DNA of 64,000 nt. Origin: a virus. The notes beneath the pieces were generated by a model. It was not told where the DNA came from, did not search any database, and saw nothing but the letters and a program-made list of their open reading frames with translations. The stretch covers positions 26,693 to 90,692 of IMG/VR virus record IMGVR_UViG_3300023202_000135, one strand, 5' to 3'. Both the position numbers and the translations under genes were made by a program. Every line of letters begins with the position of its first letter. The first letter of the stretch is position 1. Of this stretch, positions 49,821 through 58,777 are shown in pieces.

Positions 49821-52381
49821 CGCTTGGCGGCGATGAGCATCCGGTCCTTGAGGAACACCAGCTCGGCCTCCTCCAAGCCGTCATGCTGCATGCGCGAGGT
49901 GGTGACCTTCTTGAAGCCCGCCTGCGCAGCGGACTCGCGGAGCACCTTCTCGTGCTTGTCGTCGTGGTACTTCACGCCGACGTCGCCGTTGCCGAACACC
50001 GTGGGCTTGAGTTCGGTCTCGTCGAGGAAGCTGCGCAGCGCGTCGTTCTCCTTCGCCACGCTCTCCATGAGGGCGGGGTTCCGGACATGGTGCTGCGTGC
50101 GCCCCAGCATGCCGGCGGCCATGGCCGGGCCCGAGTTCCGTTCGGACACCTGCCCCGTGTTGCCACGGCGCATGATGTGCGCGCCGCCGTGGGTTCCTTC
50201 CTTGAGCATGCCGCTGACGAGGCGCTGGCCTTCGTGCAGCGGGGCCTTGGGCTTGCCGTTCTGATCGGCGGACTCGGCCTTGAGGCCCTTCTTCTTGCCG
50301 ATCTTCTTCTTGCCCTTGGCCTTCTTCTTGGCGCCCGCGGCCTGCTTCTTCGCAGCGCCGGCCTTCTTCTTGGCGCCCGGCGAGGGCTTGCCCTTGGCCT
50401 GCTGCTTCTTCACGGCCTGCTTGGCGGCGGACTTGCCCTTGAGCTTCTTGCCCTTCGCCTTGCCGCCGGCAGCGGCCTTCTTCTTGCCGTGCTTCTTGGC
50501 TGCGGCCTTGCCGATGCCGCCCAGCGCTTGCTGCTGCTCCTTGGTGCGGCCAGTGGCCGCCATCCAGGCCTTGACGCCGGCCGGGGAGCCGGGTCCGGGG
50601 CCGCCCTTGCCGGACTTGTTCCCGAGCTTGCCCTTGAGCTTCTTGCCGCCCACCTTGCCGGTGGGTTTGGAGCCCGGGTCCGCGGTGTAGTCACCTCCCT
50701 TGTCGCCCTGCCCCTTGCCGGCCGCGCGGTTGATCGACCGCTTGACGAGCATCGCACCCAGCATGCGGTTGACCATGCCCTTCGCGCCGCCCTTGTGCAG
50801 CGCCTTGAAGGCCTTGCGCCCCCAGCGCCCGCCGAACGCGCGGGCATTGGCGACGGGGGCGGAGACAGCCTTGGCCTCGCTGATCGCCTTGGTGGCGATC
50901 TCGTCGATGTCGGCGTCCTCCATCTCGACGTCGGCGTCTTCGTGGATGCCCAGCTCGAAGCCGTCCTCCTCGACGGCCAGGGCGACGTGCTCGGGGTCGA
51001 TGCCGAGGGCTTCCGCGATGTCGGTTCGGGCCTTGTCGATGTCGACCTCGCCCTCCTCCATCTCGTCGTCGTAGTCGTCGTCCTTGTCCTTCTTGCTCTT
51101 GCTCTTGCTCTTGCTCTTGCCCTTGCCGCGCTCGTCGAGTTCCTCCTCGTCCATGCCGAAGAGGTGCTCGAAGGCCGCGAGGGTGGCCTTCTCCTGGAGG
51201 GTAGTGGCCTTGGCGCCCTCCGCGCCGAGCCACTGGCAGAACATCTCGACGATGTCGTCCTCATCGAGCGCCTCGGCCACGGCGTCGCCGTTGTAGCTGA
51301 CGGTCTCGTCGACGTTGGCCCCGTTGACGTAGGCGAAGTAGCCCTCGGCCACGCCCTCGGGGAGGGTCAGCTCGAACCAGTCCTCGGACTCGACCATCTT
51401 CTCGGCGGGCGAGTAGAAGTCGGGGTACCGAGCGCCGTTCGGGGTCGCCCTGCCGGTCTTCACCGGCTTGCCGTCGTTGCCCTTGGAGCCGGCCGGCGTC
51501 TTGGACGGGCGCTCCTTCTGGAGGTCGCCGCCGTAGCCCTTCTTCTCGTTCTCGGAGAGGTCGCGGGCGATGTCCTCGATCGCCTCGTCGCGCTCCTCCT
51601 CGTCGAGGGTGGTGACGTCGTAGTCGATGTCGTCCAGGCCGATCTCGGCCAAGTCGTCGAGCACGGTCTCCAGGAGGCTCTCCGGGACCAGGAGGGTGTC
51701 GTCGTGGCTCATCTCGCTCTCGTGGAGCGTGAACCACGCGTCCTCCTCGGACGAGCTGATGGTGCCGCCACGGCGCTTGCGGGCCATGGCCTGCCGGCGG
51801 CCGTACTTCCGCGTGTTCCGGCGGCGACGCATCTTGACCTTGGCCCGGTTCTTCCGGCGGCTGATGCGGCGCTTGCGGTTCTTGCGGCGCTCGTCGCTGG
51901 TCTGGATGCGCGCATTGCGCATGCGCTTCATGAGCTGGGTCTTCGACAGGGTCTTGCCCGCCTTGACCTCGTTGAGCATCTCGGGGTCATCACCCTCGTC
52001 GAGGTCGTCCTCGGTCAGCTCGGGGTCCTCTTCGATCGACTCGCGGATCGCCTCCACGAGGTCGCTATCGGTGAGGCAAGCGAGGGTCAGAAGGCCCAAG
52101 GTGCCCAGCGGCACGTCGCCGTAGGCCTCGCCGTCCTCGTCGATGAGCACGGCGTTGATGACGGGCTCGTGCTCGTACTCGATGTCCTCGGCCTCTTCGA
52201 GCCCCTCGTCGATCGCGGCGACGAGGGAACCGTAGTCGAGGCTCTCCAGGAAGCGCTCGACGGCGATCCCTTCGAGGGTGAACGAGCCGTCCTCGTTGTA
52301 GAGGATCTCGTCCGGCGCGACGGCCAGCGGCAGGCTGCCGGTGCCGTGGTCGGATTCGAGGAGGGGCGTGTCGTAAGGCAT
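49817..52381 (-). CDS. 854-residue histone-like internal head protein
   Basis: Behind AAGGAG. It starts 'MPYDTPLLESDHGTGSLPLA' with an LLE9-S10 cleavage-type site. A very basic Arg-rich block (about residues 165-205, 'RRKNRKRRISRRKNRAKVKM') follows an acidic region. A central acidic part ('FELTLPEGVAEGYFAYVNGA') precedes a long Lys/Ala/Gly block at about 560-710 built of 'KKK', 'GKA' and 'AAKK' words, like histone H1. The last 140 residues form a compact domain ('ELKPTVFGNGDVGVKYHDDK'). Alternating strong acidic and basic blocks suit DNA packaging or core assembly. Candidate protease sites: TLHE-S, PLHE-G, MLKE-G, VLRE-S. Confidence 0.65.
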   Translation of the reverse strand: MPYDTPLLESDHGTGSLPLAVAPDEILYNEDGSFTLEGIAVERFLESLDYGSLVAAIDEGLEEAEDIEYEHEPVINAVLIDEDGEAYGDVPLGTLGLLTLACLTDSDLVEAIRESIEEDPELTEDDLDEGDDPEMLNEVKAGKTLSKTQLMKRMRNARIQTSDERRKNRKRRISRRKNRAKVKMRRRRNTRKYGRRQAMARKRRGGTISSSEEDAWFTLHESEMSHDDTLLVPESLLETVLDDLAEIGLDDIDYDVTTLDEEERDEAIEDIARDLSENEKKGYGGDLQKERPSKTPAGSKGNDGKPVKTGRATPNGARYPDFYSPAEKMVESEDWFELTLPEGVAEGYFAYVNGANVDETVSYNGDAVAEALDEDDIVEMFCQWLGAEGAKATTLQEKATLAAFEHLFGMDEEELDERGKGKSKSKSKSKKDKDDDYDDEMEEGEVDIDKARTDIAEALGIDPEHVALAVEEDGFELGIHEDADVEMEDADIDEIATKAISEAKAVSAPVANARAFGGRWGRKAFKALHKGGAKGMVNRMLGAMLVKRSINRAAGKGQGDKGGDYTADPGSKPTGKVGGKKLKGKLGNKSGKGGPGPGSPAGVKAWMAATGRTKEQQQALGGIGKAAAKKHGKKKAAAGGKAKGKKLKGKSAAKQAVKKQQAKGKPSPGAKKKAGAAKKQAAGAKKKAKGKKKIGKKKGLKAESADQNGKPKAPLHEGQRLVSGMLKEGTHGGAHIMRRGNTGQVSERNSGPAMAAGMLGRTQHHVRNPALMESVAKENDALRSFLDETELKPTVFGNGDVGVKYHDDKHEKVLRESAAQAGFKKVTTSRMQHDGLEEAELVFLKDRMLIAAKR

Positions 52382-52449
52382 GAGGTGCTCCTTCTGGAGT
52401 CGGGGTCAGTTGGCGGCGCGTTTCTACACGCCGCGGAGGGGTGATGCCG

Positions 52450-54360
52450 TCAGGCGGCAGGTTCGGGGGTGAGGATCTCGTCGAGACTGTCGACCTTGAA
52501 GTAGGCGTGCAGGGCCATGGCCGTGTCCTCGTCGACCGAGACGACGGCGGTGTCGCCCGCGATCTTGACCTCCGCGTCCTTGTCGACACCGAAGTCCTTG
52601 AGGAACGCGACCGACTCGGTGAATAGGCTGCGCGGCACCGTGACCGTCTTGCCCTCGACGACGAGCTGTCCCTTGGCGTGCATGCCGACGAAGACGTCGC
52701 GGTGCTCCCCGGGCGTGCTGTCGAAGGCCTCGGCCAGCTTGGCGTGGGCGCCCTCGCTGAGGTAGAACGGGGTTCCGTCCTCGTCCTCGTAGTAGCCCTT
52801 GTGCTTCTCGGGCTCCGCGGCGAAGCCGTAGGCGTGGCCCTTGGTCTTCTTGCCCTTCTTGTTGTGCATGTGGTCGTTCTTGGGCGCTTCGTCGTCGCCC
52901 TCCTTCACGGCCAGCTTGACCTTCCGCATGCGGCGGGTCTTGCGGTCCTTGAAGTCCTTGGGCTTCTTCATCTTCTTGGTGGTGGCGTGCGGGTCGTAAC
53001 CGCGCTCGCTGATCTCCTGCGCGACGGCCAAGGCGTCCTCGGCCTCGACGATTTCGCGCTCGATGCCCTCGACCTTCTCGGCCTCCTTGAGCCGGCGGTT
53101 GGCAGCGGTCACGCCCATGCCCCCGGAGATGGTGATCGGGAAGCCATTGACCACGGTCTTGATGTGGACCGCGCGCTCATCGGAGAAGGACTCGTTGAGG
53201 TCGTTGCTGCCTTCGGCGCCCTCGTTGAGTTCGATCTCCAGGGCGTCGAGCTTGCCGCTCTTGGCCAGCTCGTCCTTGACGGCCTTCACGAACTGCTCGC
53301 CCAGCGGGCTCTCCATAACCTCGCGCATGGCCCACGACATGAGGTACTCGCTCACACCGTAGTGGGGGCTGCCCTTGAACATGTCGTAGGAGCTGAGGCG
53401 GCAGGACCCGCCGTAGCAATCGACGTTGATGCCGTCGACGACGAGCGGGCCCTTGGCCTTGGCTTCGGTGATGTAGCTGTTGTCGGCCTTCACGGGCTCA
53501 CCGCAGCAGTATTCGAGCAGAGCGGCGGCGGCTTCGATCTCCTCGCTCTCGTTGCTGTCACCGCGGATCATGTCGACGGCAATCTCGATCGCATCCTCGG
53601 TGCTCTTGCCGCGCTTGACGGCCTTCTTCACGATCTCGTTGACGATCTTCTCGTCGGCGTCCTCGCCGTGCACCTTCTGCGCGGTCTTCCAGGCAGCATC
53701 CTTGACGTCGCCCTTGTCAACGGCCTCGTCGATGGACTCCTTCATGTGCGGGGCGCCGACCGGGCGCTTGTTGGCGCGCGCCTTCGAGGGCATCGCGTCG
53801 TTCTTGATCTCCTCGCCCTGCTTCTTGGTGCCGATGGACTCGGGGATGAAGACGCGGCACTCGTGGTTGTTGATGGCGTAGACCGGCATCTCGTCGCGGT
53901 CCTCCTCATCGACCTCACTGATGCGCGGGATGCCAGCCTCTTCGATGAAGGCCTCGGCGTGCTCGCGATCCGGGAACGTGATGTGCATGAGGATACCGTC
54001 GTCGCTCTCCTGCGTAGTGGTGATGGCCCCTTCGTTCTGGTCGGCCACCTCCTCGATCGACTCGGCTGTGTGGCGCTTGAAGTGGCCGTGCGGGTTGTCG
54101 CTGGCGGGGCGCTGCGGGCTCTTGAGCGCGCTGCCGCTGGCCTTCTTCGCCTCATCCCCGCCGCCGCTGCCGTAGGCCTCGTTGAGGCGCTTGACAGTGG
54201 GCAGGGCGACGCCCGCCTCTTCCGCGACCTCAGCGGCGATCTCCAGGGCCTCGTCGTCGTCCTCGGCCTCGGACAGGTCCGTGGCGAGGCCGGGGCGCAA
54301 CCGCAGACCGTCGAGGCCTTCGTTCATCGCCCAGGCTTCGAGCAGCTTCTTGATGTCCAT
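52450..54360 (-). CDS. 636-residue head precursor protein with CTS-like leader
   Basis: Starts 'MDIKKLLEAWAMNEGLDGLR', closely resembling T4 capsid-targeting leaders that are removed after x-x-E (here LLE8-A9 or MNE14-G15). More than ten further sites of the same type occur (KRLNE-A, MKE-S, ITE-A, ELNE-G, DLNE-S, RLKE-A, YLSE-G, KLAE-A, LFTE-S), dividing the protein into segments. One segment holds a Cys-containing region ('GINVDCYGGSCRLSSYDMFK') and one a helical region. Others are Lys-rich ('KKMKKPKDFKDRKTRRMRKV'). Likely a packaged polyprotein. The gap 52382-52449 has only a weak hairpin. Confidence 0.65.
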   Translation of the reverse strand: MDIKKLLEAWAMNEGLDGLRLRPGLATDLSEAEDDDEALEIAAEVAEEAGVALPTVKRLNEAYGSGGGDEAKKASGSALKSPQRPASDNPHGHFKRHTAESIEEVADQNEGAITTTQESDDGILMHITFPDREHAEAFIEEAGIPRISEVDEEDRDEMPVYAINNHECRVFIPESIGTKKQGEEIKNDAMPSKARANKRPVGAPHMKESIDEAVDKGDVKDAAWKTAQKVHGEDADEKIVNEIVKKAVKRGKSTEDAIEIAVDMIRGDSNESEEIEAAAALLEYCCGEPVKADNSYITEAKAKGPLVVDGINVDCYGGSCRLSSYDMFKGSPHYGVSEYLMSWAMREVMESPLGEQFVKAVKDELAKSGKLDALEIELNEGAEGSNDLNESFSDERAVHIKTVVNGFPITISGGMGVTAANRRLKEAEKVEGIEREIVEAEDALAVAQEISERGYDPHATTKKMKKPKDFKDRKTRRMRKVKLAVKEGDDEAPKNDHMHNKKGKKTKGHAYGFAAEPEKHKGYYEDEDGTPFYLSEGAHAKLAEAFDSTPGEHRDVFVGMHAKGQLVVEGKTVTVPRSLFTESVAFLKDFGVDKDAEVKIAGDTAVVSVDEDTAMALHAYFKVDSLDEILTPEPAA

Positions 54361-54374
54361 GGAACTGTCCTCCG

Positions 54375-54389
54375 GTGACGCTTTGTCAG
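54375..54389. repeat. 15-bp palindrome copy in head-gene spacer
   Basis: GTGACGCTTTGTCAG, one mismatch, in the 86-bp gap upstream of the 54360 start codon and beside a GTAGTAGG motif at 54391. Confidence 0.5.
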
Positions 54390-54446
54390 CGTAGTAGGTA
54401 CTTCGGTTTCGGCCAGGGGCAACTCAGCGTGCCGCCCGGAAGGGTC

Positions 54447-56434
54447 TCAGCCCTCGTCGAACGCGGCGAGGGTCTCCGCGACGTCCGCCTTTTTGCTGCG
54501 GCGCTTGTCGCGCGGGTACTTAGGAGCAACCGTCTCCAGCGTAGCCCCGTCCGACTTCGGAGGGGCGCCGCGGTGGCTGATGATCCGGTACTTGTCCTTG
54601 TGCTTGGCCATGCCGCCGTACACGCCGGTCATGCCCGCCGTCTCGTCCACCCCGATGGGGTGGGTGTGGTCGTTGGCTTCGTCGACCGAGACCTCGATGT
54701 TCTCGCCCGCTTGGGGGTTGAAGTGCACTTCGTGTGCATGGTTCTCATCGGTGGTGCTCACGACGCGCACCACCTTGTCGGCCAGGATCGAACGAGCCTG
54801 GGCGCCGCTGATGCTGACGGTGTGCGTGTGCGGGTACTCGCCCGCTTCCTCCAAGCGGATGTCGACGTCGTCGCCCGCCGCTTCCTCCAGCTCGTCGCGG
54901 TCCACGACGTAGTGGTCTTCGTTCTTCTTGCGGCGCAGGATCCGGGAGAGCAAACCGCCGCGGCTTCGACTCTTGGTCTTGATCTTGGGCGTGCGCCGGC
55001 TCTTCTGCATCGTGCGCATCGTGTTCTTGATCGCGCGACTCTGCGCGACCTCGTCGACGCCTTCGAGCTTCGCGTAGGACGTCTCGGCCTTGTTCTTGTC
55101 GTCGCTGTCCTTCGCGGAGAGCGCAGTGATGTAGGACTTGGCGTCGCCGCTCTTCTTCGACCATCCGGAACCGGTCCAGTAGCGCATGCTGCCGTCACGG
55201 CCCTTGATGACGAGGGCGTAGCCCTTCCCCACCTTCGCAGTGGTGACGCGATCCCGGGAAGAGCGACCTTCGTCGAAGTCTTCGAGTGATTCGCTCATTT
55301 TGCCGCGCGCCCCTACACCGTAGTAGCTCTGGAGCGGCTCTCCGCAGTTGGGGCACTTCTTCGGGTACCGGCCCGGATACTTGAACACGCGGAACGTGCA
55401 GTGCGGGCACACGTGCTTCGCATCCTGGGTCATGTCGTTCATCCGGCGCAGGAGGCCGGGCGACATGGCTTCGGTCAGCTTGCGGACGTTCACGCCCTTC
55501 TTGACGTCCTTGACCCACTTCTTCGCGATCTTGATCGCTTCGTCTTCGTCGTCGATGCTTTTGCGCATGTTGATGGTGAGCCAGCCCTTGCCGTCCTTGC
55601 TGCGGATGTGCGCAACGTAGTGGTCCCGGTGGTAGGACAGGTTGTACCCTGGTCCGCGCAGGCGCGCTTCGTCGAGGCTCTCCTTGAGCTTGCCGGCGGC
55701 GAACTTCTTGCCCTTGTCGGTGACTTCGCCCGCGGCGTCGACGTAGCCCATCTTGATGAGCTTGCCCATGACGGACGAGCCCACATTGGCGCGGCCCTTG
55801 ATGATGCCCTGGACCTTCTTGCGCAGCGAGACCGCAGACGAGCCTTCGTCGATGATCGACGCGCCCGTCGATTCCTTGAGCAGGTCCTTGAGGCGCTGTC
55901 CTCCCTTGAGCTTCACCTCGTGCTTGCGGACGTTGATCCACTGCGGCTTGCCGATCACCTTGACCTTCACCTGGATCATGTCCTTTGTCTGGCCGCGCGG
56001 CAGCCGTCGAGCGATCTTGTCCGGCAGCGGGCGCACGTCGAATACCTTATTCTTGAGCTGGATGCCGGACGTGCCCTGGGGAGGGTAGTAGGTGCCGACG
56101 TCGCGGGCTTCGTCGAGGCGGGCTTCGGTGATCTTGCTGCCGTCGTCCCAATCGCCCAGCTCGTCGACGGGTGACACTTCGTCACCGGCGTCGTCGTAAT
56201 CCATCGGAGTCATGGTGCCGTCGTCGGAGATGAGCAGGGCGCGCTGTTGGCCCTGGACGATGAAGCCGGCCTCCGACTCATGGACAGCGGTGGCCTCGTC
56301 ACCGTTGCGGCGCATGAAGGCGCGCCCGCTTTCTGCGGCGAGCAGGGCGAGGGTGCCGAGGTTATGCGCCTCGGTCAGCGGGGCGCTCTCGTTGATGTCG
56401 GTCTGGAAGAGCGTGGCGAGTTGGGAAGCGTTCA
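54447..56434 (-). CDS. 662-residue head precursor protein with zinc and His motifs
   Basis: Start at ATG 56434 is preferred: its leader 'MNASQLATLFQTDINESAPL' has cleavage-type sites INE16-S17 and LTE22-A23, while the 20-residue upstream extension runs through a promoter. About residues 341-365 form a zinc ribbon (CPHC ... CPNC). The C-terminal region has three His clusters (PHTHTV, NHAHEV, NDHTHP) that look like a metal-binding repeat. Additional sites: LKE-S, ITE-A, LTE-A, LEE-A, MSE-S. A Lys/Arg-rich stretch ('SRSRGGLLSRILRRKKNEDH') links domains. Probably processed and packaged. Confidence 0.65.
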
Positions 56435-56467
56435 TGGTGGCCGTCCTGTGGGGCAGCGTAGTGGTTG

Positions 56468-56495
56468 ATAGTCTCTGATTCGGGCGCGAAGTCAA
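56468..56495 (-). promoter_or_regulatory. Possible promoter before 662-residue head protein
   Basis: Minus-strand TTGACT (56490-56495) and GACTAT (56468-56473) 16 bp apart, with CCACTACG just downstream, as at the promoter at 38842. The -10 match is weak. Confidence 0.4.
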
Positions 56496-56533
56496 CGAAG
56501 GCGTGCCCTCTCAATCGTCGTCGAGGCCCTCGA

Positions 56534-56881
56534 TCACGAACCACTCGTCGGGTCCATCGGCTGGGGGTGCGGCCGGCGGTAGGGGTGTGTCGGAGGCCTC
56601 CGTGATGGGAGGAGCTTGAAAGGCTGGGCGAATGGGCTGGATATGAGGGTCTGGTACATGAGATGCGTCTCGGGCTCGATCTCCGCGATCTTGTCGGAAC
56701 CTCGCTGGAGCACGCGTTCGAGAAGGCCAAGTGCGGCGCTTGACGGATCGCACCTCACGAACATCCGCACCTTGTACGGGCTCGACATGATCCGGTCCCA
56801 CAAGTCACGCTCCTCCGGGCCGCCGTCGACGGGGAACCATAGTCCAGGGAAGCCGAAGATGATCTCGGTGATATGGTTCAT
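56534..56881 (-). CDS. Small protein with possible frameshifted C-terminus
   Basis: 115 residues from ATG 56881 (ATGA overlap with the preceding stop). The first 85 residues look natural ('MNHITEIIFGFPGLWFPVDG', 'LGLLERVLQRGSDKIAEIEP'). The last 30 are Pro/Arg/His-rich and look out of frame. The -1 frame from about 56640 reads 'ITEASDTPLPPAAPPADGPD' and ends EWFVIEGLDDD at 56511, which looks genuine and includes a cleavage-type ITE-A. A programmed -1 shift or a sequence error is possible. No clear slippery heptamer is visible. Confidence 0.5.
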   Translation of the reverse strand: MNHITEIIFGFPGLWFPVDGGPEERDLWDRIMSSPYKVRMFVRCDPSSAALGLLERVLQRGSDKIAEIEPETHLMYQTLISSPFAQPFKLLPSRRPPTHPYRRPHPQPMDPTSGS

Positions 56882-57579
56882 GGCGCATGCAAAGCCCCGT
56901 CGTTGATGGTGATGCCCGGGACGTAGCCGTTCTTGATCCCGCGCGACAAGGCCCCGATCGCGGATCGGTCGTGTGCGTAGTGGTGCTCGATCCCAGCAAC
57001 AGCTTCCTTGAGCGTGATTCCGGGGTGGCCCCGCACGTGCAGCAGAAGTCGGTGGCACGTGCCTTTGAACGGGGACCAGCTTACGCCACCGGCCGATCCT
57101 GCGGGCTTAAAGTTCTTGGCGATGTCGACGAGCCAAGGGTCCAGGCGGTTAGTACGCTTGTCCCGATGTTCCGGGTCGCTCAGTGACCGGACCTTGTAGC
57201 GGTAGCTCTCGATGACGTCGTCGACGATCACGTCCGCGCCCTTCGACACGGTCAGCATTCCGACGCCTCGTTCCCGCGCGATCCGGCAGCCGAGGACCCA
57301 CGCCCTGCGCTGAGTCGAGCAGTTGTTGAAGTACGGTACCGCGATCGAGGAGCGGTTGACGTCGCGGTGGCGGCGCAGGCTTTGAGAGAGGACTTCCAAG
57401 GACAGGGCGCGCTTGCACTCGATGCCCCACAGCACGTCGCCCTTCTGCGCCACCATGTCGATGTGTGCGATCTCTTGATAGACCGACCAGCCATTTGCAC
57501 GCAGCCAACCGACGACGCGCTCAGCGAGTTCGCACTCACTGTCGAATCGTAGTGGCTTGTGCTTGGCGCGTCGCGGCAT
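56878..57579 (-). CDS. PD-(D/E)XK-type nuclease-like protein
   Basis: 233 residues. 'ELAERVVGWLRANGWSVYQE' followed by IDMVAQKGDVLWGIECKRA has the order Glu, Asp and ECK of restriction-endonuclease-like folds. 'SLRRHRDVNRSSIAVPYFN' would complete the core. The C-terminal 90 residues contain 'LLLHVRGHPGITLKEAVAG', a winged-helix-like segment that may bind DNA. It is part of a coupled block of small genes. Recombination, Holliday-type cleavage or host DNA degradation are possible roles; the sequence does not choose. Confidence 0.6.
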   Translation of the reverse strand: MPRRAKHKPLRFDSECELAERVVGWLRANGWSVYQEIAHIDMVAQKGDVLWGIECKRALSLEVLSQSLRRHRDVNRSSIAVPYFNNCSTQRRAWVLGCRIARERGVGMLTVSKGADVIVDDVIESYRYKVRSLSDPEHRDKRTNRLDPWLVDIAKNFKPAGSAGGVSWSPFKGTCHRLLLHVRGHPGITLKEAVAGIEHHYAHDRSAIGALSRGIKNGYVPGITINDGALHAP

Positions 57580-57582
57580 CGC

Positions 57583-57864
57583 TCAGGGTTCCTCCCCTGG
57601 CAACAGGCACACGTCCTCGCTGCCGGCGACGCCGGGGTCGCACGCCACGTGATACCCAATCGGTTGGGCGAGGTGATTGATGAGGTCGATGACGGTGACG
57701 TAGGTCTGGTCGTCCTCCATCGTCACGTTGTCACCGAAGGCCTCGACCAAGTCCGGCTCGCTGGTGATGTTCACCTGCTCGTCGAGGAAGTCCGCGATGG
57801 ATGAACGGTTGATGGCGGTGATCCGATTGCGGACCAACCCGGCCGAGGCAGCGTTCAGTGACAT
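57583..57864 (-). CDS. Small conserved-looking protein
   Basis: 93 residues, acidic, with 'TAINRSSIADFLDEQVNITS' and 'YVTVIDLINHLAQPIGYHVA' and two Cys near the C-terminus. It overlaps the preceding gene by 10 bp and is 3 bp from the nuclease gene. No family recognised. Confidence 0.55.
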   Translation of the reverse strand: MSLNAASAGLVRNRITAINRSSIADFLDEQVNITSEPDLVEAFGDNVTMEDDQTYVTVIDLINHLAQPIGYHVACDPGVAGSEDVCLLPGEEP

Positions 57865-58103
57865 TGGGCCTCCAGCTCTTCGAGCGGGTCGAAGATGTCG
57901 ACGTGTTTGTTGGTGATGGGGTTGAGCACGCGGATGCGGCGAACCACGGTATGTCGACGGTCGGGGTTGCGCATCACGCCGTGGCCGATCTCAGCAAGAG
58001 CTTGGACTCGGTCGCTTCCGCCCGGGGCGTTCACGCGCAGGATCCCGTCCTTGGTCTCGACAGCGAGGTCCCCGGGCATCGGGTCGTTCATGTTGATTCG
58101 CAT
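57855..58103 (-). CDS. Small protein with strong ribosome site
   Basis: 82 residues from ATG 58103 behind AAAGGAG. Between the ribosome site and ATG lies CCACTACG, a copy of the dispersed motif. The sequence ('PGDLAVETKDGILRVNAPGG', 'HTVVRRIRVLNPITNKHVDI') is beta-rich with an acidic end. No family recognised. Confidence 0.6.
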   Translation of the reverse strand: MRINMNDPMPGDLAVETKDGILRVNAPGGSDRVQALAEIGHGVMRNPDRRHTVVRRIRVLNPITNKHVDIFDPLEELEAQCH

Positions 58104-58117
58104 CGTAGTGGCTCCTT

Positions 58118-58480
58118 TCAAGCGGATTGACGGTTGGGCCATAGGAAGTGCCCGGCGATGAAGCCTGTGATGAACTTCCCGGGGAGTATGAGCCAGTGCG
58201 CGCCGAGGGTGAAGTCCAAGGCGACCATGCCGGCGAGGAGCGCAGTCAGCGGGGCGATGACCTGCCACGGCTTCCGGTCCTTGTCGATGGGCCAGAAGAA
58301 GTGCCCCATGAGCGCGCCGAGGGCGAAAGGGACCGCGCTGGTCTTGAGGCTGAGGCTGGTGATGACGGCGCTGATCGTGTTGCCCTCAGTGCTGTCGAGG
58401 GCAAGGCCGATGTCCCAGGCGATGAGCCCGGCCGTCGCCACGAGGATGATGGATAGGGTGAGTATCTGTGCTTTGGTCAT
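58118..58480 (-). CDS. Membrane protein with four predicted helices
   Basis: 120 residues from ATG 58480, overlapping the preceding gene by 4 bp. Four hydrophobic stretches are visible: 'ILTLSIILVATAGLIAWDIG', 'TSAVPFALGALMGHFFWPI', 'VIAPLTALLAGMVALDFTL' and 'FITGFIAGHFLWP'. Helices 2 and 4 end in the same GHF-[FL]-WP word, suggesting an internal duplication. Size and topology would fit a holin or membrane-associated exclusion protein, but no lysin is nearby, so the role is open. Confidence 0.6.
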   Translation of the reverse strand: MTKAQILTLSIILVATAGLIAWDIGLALDSTEGNTISAVITSLSLKTSAVPFALGALMGHFFWPIDKDRKPWQVIAPLTALLAGMVALDFTLGAHWLILPGKFITGFIAGHFLWPNRQSA

Positions 58481-58776
58481 CGACTCTTCCGTCGCTGGTT
58501 GCGGTGCGCCTTCGTAGTGGCACGAGTGCACAACCGGTCGAACGTTTCGGACATGCCGTTGTCCTGCGGCAGCATGCACTGGCCGTCCGGCGGTGTGCCC
58601 TCGCCCTGCTCGATCTTATCCCTGCACCGGCGGAGGCTCTCGCGGTACGCGTCCTCGTCGCCGCCGTAGACCACGTCGATGATGCGGCGCTGTTCGGATT
58701 CGCGCTCCTCATCGGTGATGCCATAGACCTTCGGCTCCAGGGCCGGGTGTGTCTCGGTGGGGGTAGGCGTTCGCAT
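58477..58776 (-). CDS. Small charged protein
   Basis: 99 residues from ATG 58776 behind GGAGGTGA. Charged and helical ('GITDEERESEQRRIIDVVYG', 'YRESLRRCRDKIEQGEGTPP') with three Cys and a basic C-terminus. Overlaps the membrane protein gene by 4 bp. Upstream frame extension is antisense-like. No family recognised. Confidence 0.55.
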   Translation of the reverse strand: MRTPTPTETHPALEPKVYGITDEERESEQRRIIDVVYGGDEDAYRESLRRCRDKIEQGEGTPPDGQCMLPQDNGMSETFDRLCTRATTKAHRNQRRKSR

Positions 58777-58777
58777 G

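Noticed and set aside
58118-58480. Holin
   Set aside because: Four helices and small size would fit, but there is no lysin or other lysis gene nearby and the duplicated GHF-WP motif is not a holin signature I know.
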